From: Paractinoplanes atraurantiacus
GTDB taxonomy: Bacteria; Actinomycetota; Actinomycetes; Mycobacteriales; Micromonosporaceae
Direction of reading: 5' to 3'
DNA: 51,314 nt
NCBI RefSeq assembly: GCF_900215205.1
Contig: NZ_OBDY01000046.1
Location: forward strand, 1-51,314
The translations under genes were made by a program, and so were the position numbers. The notes below the pieces were generated by a model. That model did not search any database. It was not told where the DNA came from and was given only the letters and a program-made list of their open reading frames with translations. Numbering within the stretch: the stretch's first letter is position 1; each line of letters opens with the position of its first letter. Shown here in pieces: positions 7,877-16,448 of the stretch.

Positions 7877-8930
7877 CGCGGGCGGCCCGGTAGAAGTCGC
7901 GCCAGTCGGCCCGCTCGCGCACGACCGTCTCGAGGTATTCACGCCAGACGACGCCGTCGGAGACCGGGTCTTTGACGACAGCGCCGACGATGCCGGCGGC
8001 CACGTCACCCGGGTGCAGGCGCCCGTCGCCGAAGTGGGCGGCCAGCGCCATCCCGTTCGTGATGACCGAGATGGCCTCGGCCGTGGAGAGCGTGCCGGTG
8101 GGTGATTTCAGCTTGGTGCGGCCGTCCTCGGTGAGGCCGCCGCGCAGCTCGCGGAAGACGGTCACGACCCGGCGGATCTCCTCGATCGCGGCCGGGACCT
8201 CGGGCAGGTCGAGCGAGCGGCCGAGCTGCTCCACCCGGCGGGCCACGATCTCGACCTCGTCGTCGGCCGACGCGGGGACCGGCAGCACCACGGTGTTGAA
8301 GCGGCGGCGCAGGGCGCTGGAGAGCTCGTTGACCCCGCGGTCGCGGTCGTTGGCCGTGGCGATCAGGTTGAAGCCGCGCTCGGCCTGCACCTCGGTGTTG
8401 AGCTCGGGCACCGGCAGCGTCTTCTCGGAGAGGATGGTGATCAGCGCGTCCTGCACGTCGGACGGCACGCGGGTCAGCTCCTCGAGCCGGGCGATCGAGC
8501 CGGTCCGCATCGCCCGCATCACCGGGCTCGGCACCAGCGCGGCGTCGGTCGGGCCCTCGGCCAGCAGCCGCGCGTAGTTCCACCCGTAGCGGATCGCCTC
8601 CTCGGCCGTGCCGGCGGTGCCCTGCACCAGCAGCGTCGAGTCGCCCGAGATGGCGGCGGCCAGGTGCTCGGAGACCCACGTCTTGGCCGTGCCGGGCACG
8701 CCGAGCAGCAGCAGCGCCCGATCGGTGACCAGCGTGGACACCGCCACCTCCATGAGCCGGCGCGGGCCCACGTATTTGGGGGTGATCTTCGCGCCGTCGC
8801 CGAGCAGGTAGGTCACCACGGCCTGCGGCGAAAGACGCCAGCCGGGCGGCCGCGGACGGTCGTCGGTGGAGGCGAGCAGGGCCAGCTCCTCGGCGTACTG
8901 GTCCTCGGCATGGGGGCGCAGTGCGGTCAC
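7869..8930 (-). CDS. MoxR-type AAA+ ATPase
   Basis: A 353-residue AAA+ ATPase of the MoxR clade, which uses ATP to remodel or activate partner proteins together with VWA proteins. Walker A is GVPGTAKT at 77-84. The Walker B region (IARLEEL, 146-152) has glutamate where MoxR proteins usually have the first aspartate. Sensor 1 is IATANDRDRG near 190-199, and ALRRRF (206-211) holds the arginine finger region. GTG 8930 is preferred: AGGAG lies 5 bases upstream, and the frame above it is antisense-like. The stop overlaps the DUF5682 start, so the two are coupled. Confidence 0.9.
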   Translation of the reverse strand: MTALRPHAEDQYAEELALLASTDDRPRPPGWRLSPQAVVTYLLGDGAKITPKYVGPRRLMEVAVSTLVTDRALLLLGVPGTAKTWVSEHLAAAISGDSTLLVQGTAGTAEEAIRYGWNYARLLAEGPTDAALVPSPVMRAMRTGSIARLEELTRVPSDVQDALITILSEKTLPVPELNTEVQAERGFNLIATANDRDRGVNELSSALRRRFNTVVLPVPASADDEVEIVARRVEQLGRSLDLPEVPAAIEEIRRVVTVFRELRGGLTEDGRTKLKSPTGTLSTAEAISVITNGMALAAHFGDGRLHPGDVAAGIVGAVVKDPVSDGVVWREYLETVVRERADWRDFYRAARDA

Positions 8931-9007
8931 TCGAACTCCTCTGTCTGACGGCCAGAACCGAACGCTACTGCTCGCCTCTGACAAAAATTCCGTTGTGGAT
9001 CTCGGTT

Positions 9008-11779
9008 TCAGGACTTCAACTCGTCGAACATCTCCTGGCGGAAGGTCAGCGTGCGGGCCAGGTCGGCGACCGGCCGGACACGGGACGCGTCGGCCGGCTC
9101 CTGGTCGAGCTGAAGGGCGAGACGGCCCACCAGATCGGCGTACGCCGGTGGCATGGCCAGCGCGGCCGCCCGGCACAGCTCGCCCAGCTGCCAGCTGTGC
9201 CGGTCGTTGCGGGCGCGATGGGCGATCGTCTCGAGGACCGCGACCGACAGCTCGTCGGGCCACCGGCCCGGATGGATCGCGAGCAGCCGGTTGGCCATCG
9301 GGTCCTCGCGGCGCAGCGCGTCGGCCGCGAGCCGGCCCAGCTCGACGGCCGGCAGCACCAGATGAAGATCCCACCGCACCGACTCGCGCAGCGTCCCGCC
9401 CACCTCGTTGAGCAGGACGATCGCCCAGCCGACCTCCTCCTGCGCCACGGCGGCCTTGGCCCAGCCATGCAGCAGCGGTGACTCCCAGTCGTTGCCCCGC
9501 ACGAGCCTCAGCATCGTGGCGGGATCGGACCACGTGTCGAGCGGCGCCCCGGCGACGATCTCCTCGAGCAGCCAGGCGCTCACGCCGATGCCACGCGCCG
9601 GAGTGGACGCCACACCGTCGCGCCGCAGGCCCGGGTCGAGCTCCTCGGGCGGGTTAACGATCAGCCGGTCGGCCCCGATCACGCGGCGTTCCCGCCGCAC
9701 GGCGGCCCGGGCCCGCTCGGCCATCCGGTCGCGCAGGGCGGAGCCGGGAAGGCGGCGCAACAGCTCGAGGGCGGCCTCGCGCACCTCCTTGCGGCGATCG
9801 TCGAGGGCCCGCTCGAGGAACGGGTCGTCGGCCGCGGACAGGTTGGTGACGAGCGCGGCGACGAAGCGCGCGCGGTCGTCGGAAGAATCCTGCGACCACG
9901 TGCTCTCCACGAGCTCGCGGGCGCGCGCGGGATCGGTTCGCCGCAGTGTGGCCAGGTGGCCGAGCCGCTCGCCGGAGCTGCCCGTCTGCCAGTCGAAGGC
10001 CGCGGTGGACGACGGCGCCTGCGCCTCGTCGCGCAGCCATCGCCACTCGTCGCGCATGCCGGCCAGCCACACGCCCCGCGCGCCGGCGACCCGGGCCAGC
10101 GCGGGCCGGATGATCGAGTTGCGGCGCCCGGCGTCGAGCAGCGCCGGCAGCGCGACCGGCGGGACGTGCGCGCCGAGCTCGCGCGCGGCCGCGAGCCATT
10201 GGCTCAGCAGCTCCTGCGCGAGCTGGGCGCCGCCGGGCACCCCCTCGCCGAGGATGCGCATCAGCCTGGTGCCGGCGGGGCCGGGCAACGGGGCCGTGGT
10301 CTCGGCCGGCGCCGCGGGCACGCCCGCGTGGCCGGTGGCGGGCTGGACGCCGGCCCGCCGCCGGGTGAGGGCGACGGCGGCGGCGTCGAGCAGCGAGGAG
10401 TCACCGGACCATGGGCGCCTGTTCGTCCCCACCAGCGCGGCCGCGAGCAACTCGGGCGGCAGCTCGGGCCGCCGGGGAGCGCCGGCGGTGGGCAGGGGTG
10501 AGCCGGCGGCCACGAAGGCGCCCTCGGCCCAGGCGGCGAGCGGGCGCAGACCGGCGGGAGACCACTCGCCGGCCACTGTCGCGGGCCGGCCGCCGGCCGC
10601 CGCGAGCAGCCACCACGGCTCGCTGTGGCCCGGGGCCAGCGGCAGCGCGGCGCCGGTCGCGTCGACCAGCCAGCCGTCGTCAGTGGGTATGACGCCGTCG
10701 AGCAGGACGGGAGCGTCGAACCGCCAGGGCTCGGCGGCGACCGTGGTGCTGTAGCCCAGGAGCGCGTCGGCGATCGTCGTCGCACCCTCGGCAACGCCGA
10801 ACGGCTCGGCCGCGCTGTCCCGGCTCGCGACGAGCGCCCGCAGCGGGGCGGCCCCCGGGTAGAACGCCAGCTCGCCCCGGAACTCCGTGCCCGGCACCAG
10901 GTCGGAGGTGAGCGGCTGACCGGGCGCGGCGAACGAGAGGACCAGCGCGAATCGGCCCCGCGACCCGCGCAGCCACGTGCGCCGGGTGGTCAGCGCGCCG
11001 TCGTCGACCTCGACCTGGCCGAGCACCTGCCAGCGGTCGGCGACGCGGGGGCCGGCCAGAACATCCTCGGTGGCGATCGGGAAGCCGATGCGGGTGCGCA
11101 CCGTGGCGGCCAGCTCGGGCGGCAGCTCGGCCAGCCGGTCGTATCCGGTGACCAGCAGACGGAGCAGGGCCAGCTCGCCGAGCAGGCGGTCGGCCCAGTG
11201 CGGGCCGATGCCGGCGACGGTGCCCAGGCGCCGCACGGCGCTCGCGGCGGTGGGCGCCTGCGCGTCGACCAGGCGGGCGGCCATGGCCTCGAACGGCTGA
11301 TGGCCCGCCCGCTGCGCCCCGGCCAGGCCCTGGCGGATCTGGTCGTCGAGCCAGCGGCGAAGCTCGGTCATGCCGCCGGCCACCCGCTCGGCGCGCTGCT
11401 CGGCCCGCTTGGCCGCGGCGGCCGGGTCGGGAGTCGCGGCGGCCCGGGGCTTGGCGGTGGCCCTCGCGGCCCGGGCGGCCTGCCACTCGCGGGCGAAATC
11501 GGGCGCCGGGGCGGTCGCCACGCCGGTGTCGGCCCAGAGCATGAGCAGGCCGAGGGCATGCTTGCAGGGAATCTTGCGGCTGGGACAGGAGCACCGGTAC
11601 GCCGGGCCGGTCAGGTCGGCACACACCTGATAGCCGCGGCACTGTCCCCAGAGGATGTCGTCGAGCCGCCCGGTCGCCGACCAGGACAACGGCGCGGAGA
11701 GGCCGCGGCCGGCCTTGAGTGACGCGGCGTCGGGGGCGAGCGCCTCGACCTGGGCGGTGGACCATCGTTCAACGGACAC
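9008..11779 (-). CDS. SWIM zinc finger protein fused to a DUF5691-like region
   Basis: A 923-residue protein, first gene of the MoxR/VWA cluster. A SWIM zinc finger (C63-x-C65-x6-C72-x-H74, in YRCSCPSRKIPCKH) suggests binding of DNA or protein. Residues up to about 440 continue the SWIM-family body. From about 445 (PELPPELLAAALVGTNRRPW) the sequence resembles DUF5691, with repeated leucine-rich helices such as RKEVREAALELLRRLPGSALRDRM. In other actinomycetes these two parts are, to my recollection, often separate genes, so a fusion is suspected. The start is GTG 11779. A 77-bp gap with its own ribosome binding site separates it from moxR. Confidence 0.82.
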   Translation of the reverse strand: MSVERWSTAQVEALAPDAASLKAGRGLSAPLSWSATGRLDDILWGQCRGYQVCADLTGPAYRCSCPSRKIPCKHALGLLMLWADTGVATAPAPDFAREWQAARAARATAKPRAAATPDPAAAAKRAEQRAERVAGGMTELRRWLDDQIRQGLAGAQRAGHQPFEAMAARLVDAQAPTAASAVRRLGTVAGIGPHWADRLLGELALLRLLVTGYDRLAELPPELAATVRTRIGFPIATEDVLAGPRVADRWQVLGQVEVDDGALTTRRTWLRGSRGRFALVLSFAAPGQPLTSDLVPGTEFRGELAFYPGAAPLRALVASRDSAAEPFGVAEGATTIADALLGYSTTVAAEPWRFDAPVLLDGVIPTDDGWLVDATGAALPLAPGHSEPWWLLAAAGGRPATVAGEWSPAGLRPLAAWAEGAFVAAGSPLPTAGAPRRPELPPELLAAALVGTNRRPWSGDSSLLDAAAVALTRRRAGVQPATGHAGVPAAPAETTAPLPGPAGTRLMRILGEGVPGGAQLAQELLSQWLAAARELGAHVPPVALPALLDAGRRNSIIRPALARVAGARGVWLAGMRDEWRWLRDEAQAPSSTAAFDWQTGSSGERLGHLATLRRTDPARARELVESTWSQDSSDDRARFVAALVTNLSAADDPFLERALDDRRKEVREAALELLRRLPGSALRDRMAERARAAVRRERRVIGADRLIVNPPEELDPGLRRDGVASTPARGIGVSAWLLEEIVAGAPLDTWSDPATMLRLVRGNDWESPLLHGWAKAAVAQEEVGWAIVLLNEVGGTLRESVRWDLHLVLPAVELGRLAADALRREDPMANRLLAIHPGRWPDELSVAVLETIAHRARNDRHSWQLGELCRAAALAMPPAYADLVGRLALQLDQEPADASRVRPVADLARTLTFRQEMFDELKS

Positions 11780-11870
11780 GAGAAGACCCTAGGCCGCGGG
11801 TACGACAGTTTTCCCGGCACCGGATCGCCCTGGTGAGTGCCATGATCGAGCGGACCGAGAAGGAGAAGTG

Positions 11871-12515
11871 ATGAAGGTCGTGATCTTCGGGGCGACCGGC
11901 ATGGTCGGTCAGGGTGTCCTGCGGGAGAGCCTGCTCGCGCCGGACGTCGAGCAGGTGCTCGCGGTGATCCGTACGCCCACGGGGGTCTCGCATCCCCGCC
12001 TGCGCGAGGTCCAGCTTGACGATTTCGCCGATCTGAGCCCCATCCGCGACGAGCTCCGCGGATCCGATGCCTGTTTCTACTGCCTCGGCGTGTCGTCGGT
12101 GGGCTTGGACGAGGCGACTTTCGCCCGGATCTCTTACGACTATCCGATGGCGGCGGCGCGGACTTTCGGCGAACTCGACCCGCGGACCACCTTTGTCTAC
12201 GTCTCGGGGGCGGGCACCAACCCGAGCGGACGGCAGATGTGGGCGCGCGTCAAGGGCCGCACCGAGCGGGAGATCATCGACCTGCTGCCCAACGGCTATG
12301 CCTTCCGGCCCGGCCTCATCCAGCCGACGCGGGGCGTCAAGTCGAAGACCGGCTGGTACAACACCGCATACACGATCATGGGGCCGCTCATCCCACTCCT
12401 GCAGCGCGTCGCTCCACGCTATGTCACGACCACCGACCGGGTCGGGCAGGCGATGCTGCGGGCGGCCCGCATCGGATTCCCGAACCACGTCGTGGAGAAC
12501 GCCGACCTGCGCTGA
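11871..12515 (+). CDS. NAD(P)-binding SDR/epimerase-like protein
   Basis: A 214-residue Rossmann protein. GATGMVGQGVL at the N-terminus is the dinucleotide-binding glycine motif of atypical short-chain dehydrogenases. Strand and helix order follow this family (FYCLGVSSVG, then FVYVSGAG), but the usual YxxxK dyad is not evident; the nearest match is the segment RQMWARVKGRTE. ATG 11871 is chosen because AGGAG at 11861-11865 is well spaced from it; GTG 11868 is too close. The protein ends with PNHVVENADLR, as in NAD(P)H-binding sensor-like proteins. It is followed by a MarR gene with operators in between, so the two may be related in function. Confidence 0.8.
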   Translation: MKVVIFGATGMVGQGVLRESLLAPDVEQVLAVIRTPTGVSHPRLREVQLDDFADLSPIRDELRGSDACFYCLGVSSVGLDEATFARISYDYPMAAARTFGELDPRTTFVYVSGAGTNPSGRQMWARVKGRTEREIIDLLPNGYAFRPGLIQPTRGVKSKTGWYNTAYTIMGPLIPLLQRVAPRYVTTTDRVGQAMLRAARIGFPNHVVENADLR

Positions 12516-12546
12516 CGCTGTCATCGCCCACTCCCTCGATGGAAAG

Positions 12547-12564
12547 TATCTCGACATCGAGATA
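12547..12564. promoter_or_regulatory. MarR-type operator 1
   Basis: TATCTCGACATCGAGATA is a perfect inverted repeat with 8-bp arms around a CA centre. It lies 54 bp upstream of the MarR gene start and is a typical MarR dimer site, so autoregulation is likely. Confidence 0.65.
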
Positions 12565-12594
12565 AAAGCTCGCTAGTCTCTCGTTGTCAAGAAG

Positions 12595-12607
12595 CTCGGC
12601 ATCGAGA
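12595..12607. promoter_or_regulatory. MarR-type operator 2
   Basis: CTCGGCATCGAGA repeats the core of the first operator (CTCGACATCGAGA, 12550-12562) with one change, 45 bp downstream and just ahead of the MarR start codon. Two sites suggest cooperative autorepression. Confidence 0.6.
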
Positions 12608-12617
12608 CAATGATGAG

Positions 12618-13292
12618 GTGGAGACAGATGAACACCTGGCTGACGACGTGGCCGCGGAGCGCGACCTCACTCGCGAGCGTGGGCTGCATGACGCCGACGA
12701 CGCGACGGCCCACGACGGCGTCGACCAGATCGTCGGCCAGTGGGCACATGAGCGTCCCGACCTCGACACGACGGCCATGGCCGTCTTCGACCGAATCGCC
12801 AACCTCTCCCGCATCGCCGGCGACCGGGTGGAGCGCGCCTACGCCGAATTCGGGATAGGCCGGCCCGAGTTCGACGTGCTCGCCACCCTGCGGCGCGCCG
12901 GCGATCCCTTCCAGCTCTCGCCGGGCGAGCTCGCCGCCTCGATGATGCTGAGCACCGGCGGCACCACGGCCCGGCTCGACCGGCTGGAGAAAGGCGGGCT
13001 GGTCCGGCGGCTGCCGTCGCCGAGCGATCGGCGCAGCGTCCTGGTCCGTCTGACCGAGGCGGGATACGAGGTGGTCGAGCGGGCCGTCGGGGCCGGTCTC
13101 GCCGAGCAGCAGCGCCTGCTCGAGGACCTGCCCTCCGAGAAGCTCCGGCAGCTCGACGACCTGCTGCGAGAGGCGTTGCGCGCGTCAGGCGGCGTCCGCG
13201 TCACCGGCGATCTGCGGTGGTTGGGCCCGGCCCGCGACGCCGGGTCGGCCGGCAACCGCGACGGCCGGGGCCGCGGGCGGGGCCGGTCCTGA
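12618..13292 (+). CDS. MarR family transcriptional regulator
   Basis: A 224-residue winged-helix regulator. The recognition region is LSPGELAASMMLSTGGTTARLDRLEKGGLVRRLPSPSDRRSVLVRLTEAG, which contains the classic MarR helix-turn-helix and the beta-wing DRRS. The N-terminal 40 residues are unusually acidic and may be partly untranslated; the family core begins at about VDQIVGQWAHERPDLD. The C-terminus ends in a Gly/Arg-rich tail (GNRDGRGRGRGRS) outside the fold. GTG 12618 is the start given, with no strong ribosome binding site. Two copies of one palindrome upstream point to autoregulation. The ligand is unknown. Confidence 0.88.
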   Translation: METDEHLADDVAAERDLTRERGLHDADDATAHDGVDQIVGQWAHERPDLDTTAMAVFDRIANLSRIAGDRVERAYAEFGIGRPEFDVLATLRRAGDPFQLSPGELAASMMLSTGGTTARLDRLEKGGLVRRLPSPSDRRSVLVRLTEAGYEVVERAVGAGLAEQQRLLEDLPSEKLRQLDDLLREALRASGGVRVTGDLRWLGPARDAGSAGNRDGRGRGRGRS

Positions 13293-13443
13293 CCGGCCGG
13301 CGCGGCCCGGTATGTCACGGCCGCCGCGCCCCCGACGTTCGACCGGGTGGCTGCCACCGGGCAGCAGCCGGTGCGGTGGCTACCCGGTCGGCAGCCGCCC
13401 GGTCGGCATCGGGAGCAGCAGCAGCCTGGTCAGGCGCCGGGTT

Positions 13444-13519
13444 GGCTGCCGGCTGAGCGGGCGCCGGGTGGCTGCCGGCTGGGTGGGGGGGGCCGGTCTG
13501 GCTGCCGGCTGAGCGGGCG
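13444..13519. repeat. GC-rich direct repeats in the MarR-GST gap
   Basis: GGCTGCCGGCTGAGCGGGCG occurs at 13444-13463 and 13500-13519, with a related partial copy (GGTGGCTGCCGGCTG) between them. The 240-bp gap 13293-13532 is otherwise GC-rich sequence with no credible gene. Confidence 0.7.
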
Positions 13520-13532
13520 ATCGGGCTGTCGC

Positions 13533-14570
13533 TCAGTCGGTGGTGGAAGCGGGGGTCAGGCCGGCGGCGTCGGGGCCGTGTCCTGCGGGGACGCGTTCGC
13601 CGGGCTTCGGTGGTGGTGGGGGAGTGCCGTCGCCGAAGGGACGGCCGCCTAGCTTTTCGCGGCCGTGTTCGGTCAGCCAGTTGGTGAGGTCCGGTCCGGC
13701 CGGAACGATTCTGGTGGGGTTGATGTCCTTGTGGACCACGTAGTAGTGCTTCTTGATGTCGATGAAGTCGATCGTGTCGCCGAAGCCGGGCGTCTGAAAG
13801 AGATCCCTGGCGTAGGCCCACAGCACCGGCATCTCGGTCAGCTTGCTCCGGTTGCACTTGAAGTGGCCGTGGTAGGCCGCGTCGAAGCGGGCCAGTGTCG
13901 TGAAGAGCCGCACGTCCGCCTCGGTGATCGTGTCGCCGACCAGGTACCGCTGGCCGGCCAGCAGGTCGGACAGCTTGTCGAGACGGGCGAACAGCCGGGC
14001 GTACGCCTTCTCGTAGGCCTCCTGCGTGCCGGCGAAGCCCGCCCGGTAGACGCCGTTGTTCACGTCCGCGAAGACGTACCGGTTGATCTTGTCGATGTGC
14101 TCCCGCAGGTCCGGCGGGTAGAGCTGGGGCGCGCCCGTACGGTGGTGACGGGCCCACTCCAGCGAGAGGTCGATGGTGATCTGCGCGAAGTCGTTGGTGA
14201 CGACCTGCCCGGTCGGCACGTCGACGATCGCCGGGACGGTGATGCCCTTGTCGTAATCCGGGAAACGGGCGAAATAGGCCTCCTGCAGGCGCTCGATGCC
14301 GAGCACCGGGTCCCGTCCGCCCGGGTCCAGGTCGAAGGTCCAGCTGCGCTCGTCGTGGGTCGGGCCGGCGATGCCCATCGAGAGCACGTCCTCGAGGCCG
14401 AGCAGCCTTCGCACGATGATGGCCCGATTCGCCCACGGGCAGGCGCGGCTGACGATCAGGCGATAGCGGCCGGGCTCCACCGGATATCCGTCGCGGCCGT
14501 CCTCGGTGATCCGGGTCGGGATGTACCGCTGGTCCCGGTTGAACTCGCCGGACGGGTTCACGTAAGCCAT
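13533..14570 (-). CDS. Glutathionyl-hydroquinone reductase-like GST
   Basis: A 345-residue protein of the YqjG/ECM4 Xi-class glutathione transferase family. These enzymes remove a thiol adduct from hydroquinones by way of a catalytic cysteine. That cysteine is C44 in SRACPWANRAIIVRRLLGLE, followed by the typical GPTHDERSWTFDLDPGGRDPVLG and the C-terminal all-helical domain (YVFADVNNGVYRAGFAG, GDTITEADVRLFTTL). Actinomycetes use mycothiol rather than glutathione, so the natural thiol may be mycothiol (inference). The last 35 residues are proline-rich and outside the fold. It has no signal peptide and is cytosolic. Confidence 0.88.
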   Translation of the reverse strand: MAYVNPSGEFNRDQRYIPTRITEDGRDGYPVEPGRYRLIVSRACPWANRAIIVRRLLGLEDVLSMGIAGPTHDERSWTFDLDPGGRDPVLGIERLQEAYFARFPDYDKGITVPAIVDVPTGQVVTNDFAQITIDLSLEWARHHRTGAPQLYPPDLREHIDKINRYVFADVNNGVYRAGFAGTQEAYEKAYARLFARLDKLSDLLAGQRYLVGDTITEADVRLFTTLARFDAAYHGHFKCNRSKLTEMPVLWAYARDLFQTPGFGDTIDFIDIKKHYYVVHKDINPTRIVPAGPDLTNWLTEHGREKLGGRPFGDGTPPPPPKPGERVPAGHGPDAAGLTPASTTD

Positions 14571-14696
14571 GCCCCCATCCTGCGACGACGGCGCCCGGCG
14601 CGCAGGGCGAGCCGCCGAATGCGGTCAGCGCGGGGGCAGAAGGCCGAAAACCCGGCGTGGGCGGCGCCGACGGTTCCGTTCTGGCAAGGTGGCCGG

Positions 14697-15797
14697 GTGG
14701 AGGCCAAGATTCGTAGCTATCTCGCTCACTGGACCGTCGCCGTCCCGATCGTGGCGATCGCCGCCCTCGTTCTCACATGGGGGCGGGACCTGCCGTCGCC
14801 CGTGGTCGTGGTGGTCGCCCTGTTGCTCGGCGGCGCCGTGCTGGCCGCCGTTCACCACGCCGAGGTGGTGGCGCACAAGGTCGGCGAGCCCTTCGGGTCG
14901 CTCGTCCTCGCCGTCGCGGTCACCATCATCGAGGTCGCCCTCATCGTCACGCTGATGATCAGTGGTGGGGAGAAAACGCAGTCACTCGCCCGGGACACCG
15001 TGTTCGCGGCGGTGATGATCACCTGTAATGGTCTGCTCGGCATCTCGCTGCTCGTCGGCGCGCTCCGGCGGCACGTCGCCGTGTTCAACGCCGAGGGCAC
15101 GGGCGGTGCGTTCGCCACGGTGGCCACGATCGCCACCCTCAGCCTCGTCCTGCCGAGCTTCACGACCAGCCGGCCCGGCCCCCAGTTCTCGCCCGCCCAG
15201 CTGGCGTTCGCCGCGGTCGCGTCGATCGCCCTGTGGGGACTGTTCGTCACCGTGCAGACGCGCCGTCACCGTGACTACTTCCTCCCGATCACCACGTCCG
15301 GCAAGGTGATCGACGCCGAGGATCACCTCGAGCCGCCGACCAAGCGGGACGCGCTCATCAGCGTCGGACTGCTGCTGGTCGCCCTGGTCGCGGTCGTCGG
15401 CCTGGCCAAGGGCGTGTCCCCGTCGATCGAGTCGGCGGTGCAGAACGTCGGCCTGCCCAACGGCGTCGTCGGCGTCGTGATCGCCCTGCTGGTCCTGCTT
15501 CCCGAGACGATCGCGGCCGTCCGGGCCGCGGCCCGCGACCGCATACAGACCAGCCTCAACCTGGCGATCGGCTCCGCCATGGCGAGCATCGGCCTGACCA
15601 TCCCGGCCATCGCCCTTGCGATGATCTGGCTGCCCGGCCCGCTCCTGCTCGGCCTCGGCGGCACCCAGATGGTCCTGCTGGCCCTCACCGTGGTCGTCGG
15701 CACCCTGACGATCGTCCCCGGCCGGGCCAACGTCCTCCAGGGCGGCGTCCACCTGGCCTTGCTGGCCGCCTTCCTCTTCCTGGCCGCGAGCCCGTGA
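14697..15797 (+). CDS. chaA: Calcium/proton antiporter, ChaA type
   Basis: A 366-residue membrane protein with about eleven hydrophobic segments. It carries the two inverted alpha repeats of the Ca2+/cation antiporter superfamily: GEPFGSLVLAVAVTIIEVALIV near 62-83 and LLPETIAAVRAAARDRIQTSLN near 265-286, followed by GSAMASIGLTIP. The membrane acidic residues of both repeats (E in TIIEVAL and LLPETI) are present. The GTG at 14697 is preferred, because the open frame further upstream is antisense to the GST gene. It is expected to export Ca2+ or Na+/K+ in exchange for protons. It is divergent from the GST gene. Confidence 0.88.
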   Translation: MEAKIRSYLAHWTVAVPIVAIAALVLTWGRDLPSPVVVVVALLLGGAVLAAVHHAEVVAHKVGEPFGSLVLAVAVTIIEVALIVTLMISGGEKTQSLARDTVFAAVMITCNGLLGISLLVGALRRHVAVFNAEGTGGAFATVATIATLSLVLPSFTTSRPGPQFSPAQLAFAAVASIALWGLFVTVQTRRHRDYFLPITTSGKVIDAEDHLEPPTKRDALISVGLLLVALVAVVGLAKGVSPSIESAVQNVGLPNGVVGVVIALLVLLPETIAAVRAAARDRIQTSLNLAIGSAMASIGLTIPAIALAMIWLPGPLLLGLGGTQMVLLALTVVVGTLTIVPGRANVLQGGVHLALLAAFLFLAASP

Positions 15798-15839
15798 GGC
15801 CGCGAGCCTGTGAGGCCGCTGGTGGGGCGGGGTCAGGCG

Positions 15840-16361
15840 TTAGCGGAAGGCCTCTGGCCGGGCGATGTTGAAGCGGTCGCACAGTAAGGGCACGTCGTGG
15901 TGGTCGGCTGGGCGTGGTGGATAGCCGGTGTGCCAGCGGACCGACCAGGTAGGGGTCTCGCAGCGGAACTGGCGGCCGGAGATCTCGCCCTGGCCTGTCA
16001 GGGCCTCGGCCGGGAAGGAGAAGTTCTCGGTGGCGGGGCCGTAATGCAGTGCGCCGTTCGGCAGTGGCTCGTAGAGGTGCAGGTCCACCTGTAGGTGGGA
16101 GCCGTCGTGCAGGACGAAGTTCCACGGTCTCGTGTCGGGGCGGGGTGCGATCCGGTCGATTCCGTGACGGGCCAAGGCGGTCACCAGCTTGGCTAAGTCT
16201 GCTGCGGGCAGGAACAGGTCCAGGTCGGTGTGCTCTCGGGTCTGTTCGTGCAGCAGGGCGTCCACTGCCCAGCCGCCGGAGAGGGAGAACTCCACCTCGG
16301 CGGCGGTCAAGCTGTCCAGCAGCCGGACGGCGTCGTCGGCCGACATGATGTAGCGGTCCAT
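15840..16361 (-). CDS. Nucleotidyltransferase, lincosamide/aminoglycoside type
   Basis: A 173-residue protein with the minimal nucleotidyltransferase fold. The signature is LSGGWAVDALLHEQTREHTDLDLFL, with two metal-binding aspartates in the TDLDLFL segment and a later DLHLYEP supplying the third acid. The end of the protein (HDVPLLCDRFNI) is common in LinA-like and ANT(2'')-like proteins, which transfer AMP to antibiotic hydroxyls. Whether it confers resistance cannot be told from sequence; many chromosomal relatives have unknown substrates. M1 (16361) and M6 (16346) are both possible starts. It lies 87 bp downstream of the LacI gene on the same strand. Confidence 0.85.
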   Translation of the reverse strand: MDRYIMSADDAVRLLDSLTAAEVEFSLSGGWAVDALLHEQTREHTDLDLFLPAADLAKLVTALARHGIDRIAPRPDTRPWNFVLHDGSHLQVDLHLYEPLPNGALHYGPATENFSFPAEALTGQGEISGRQFRCETPTWSVRWHTGYPPRPADHHDVPLLCDRFNIARPEAFR

Positions 16362-16448
16362 GCAGAGGAGATACGCGACGCCGCCTCCGCGGTCCAGCGA
16401 ATTGGGCCGCGGCGCGGAAGGGAGCAGCGGGGCGGAAGGCGCAGCGGG

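Noticed and set aside
14637..14696. N-terminal extension of the antiporter into the open frame upstream
   Set aside because: The open frame runs through the divergent GST gene in antisense and encodes no membrane helices before residue V at 14697.
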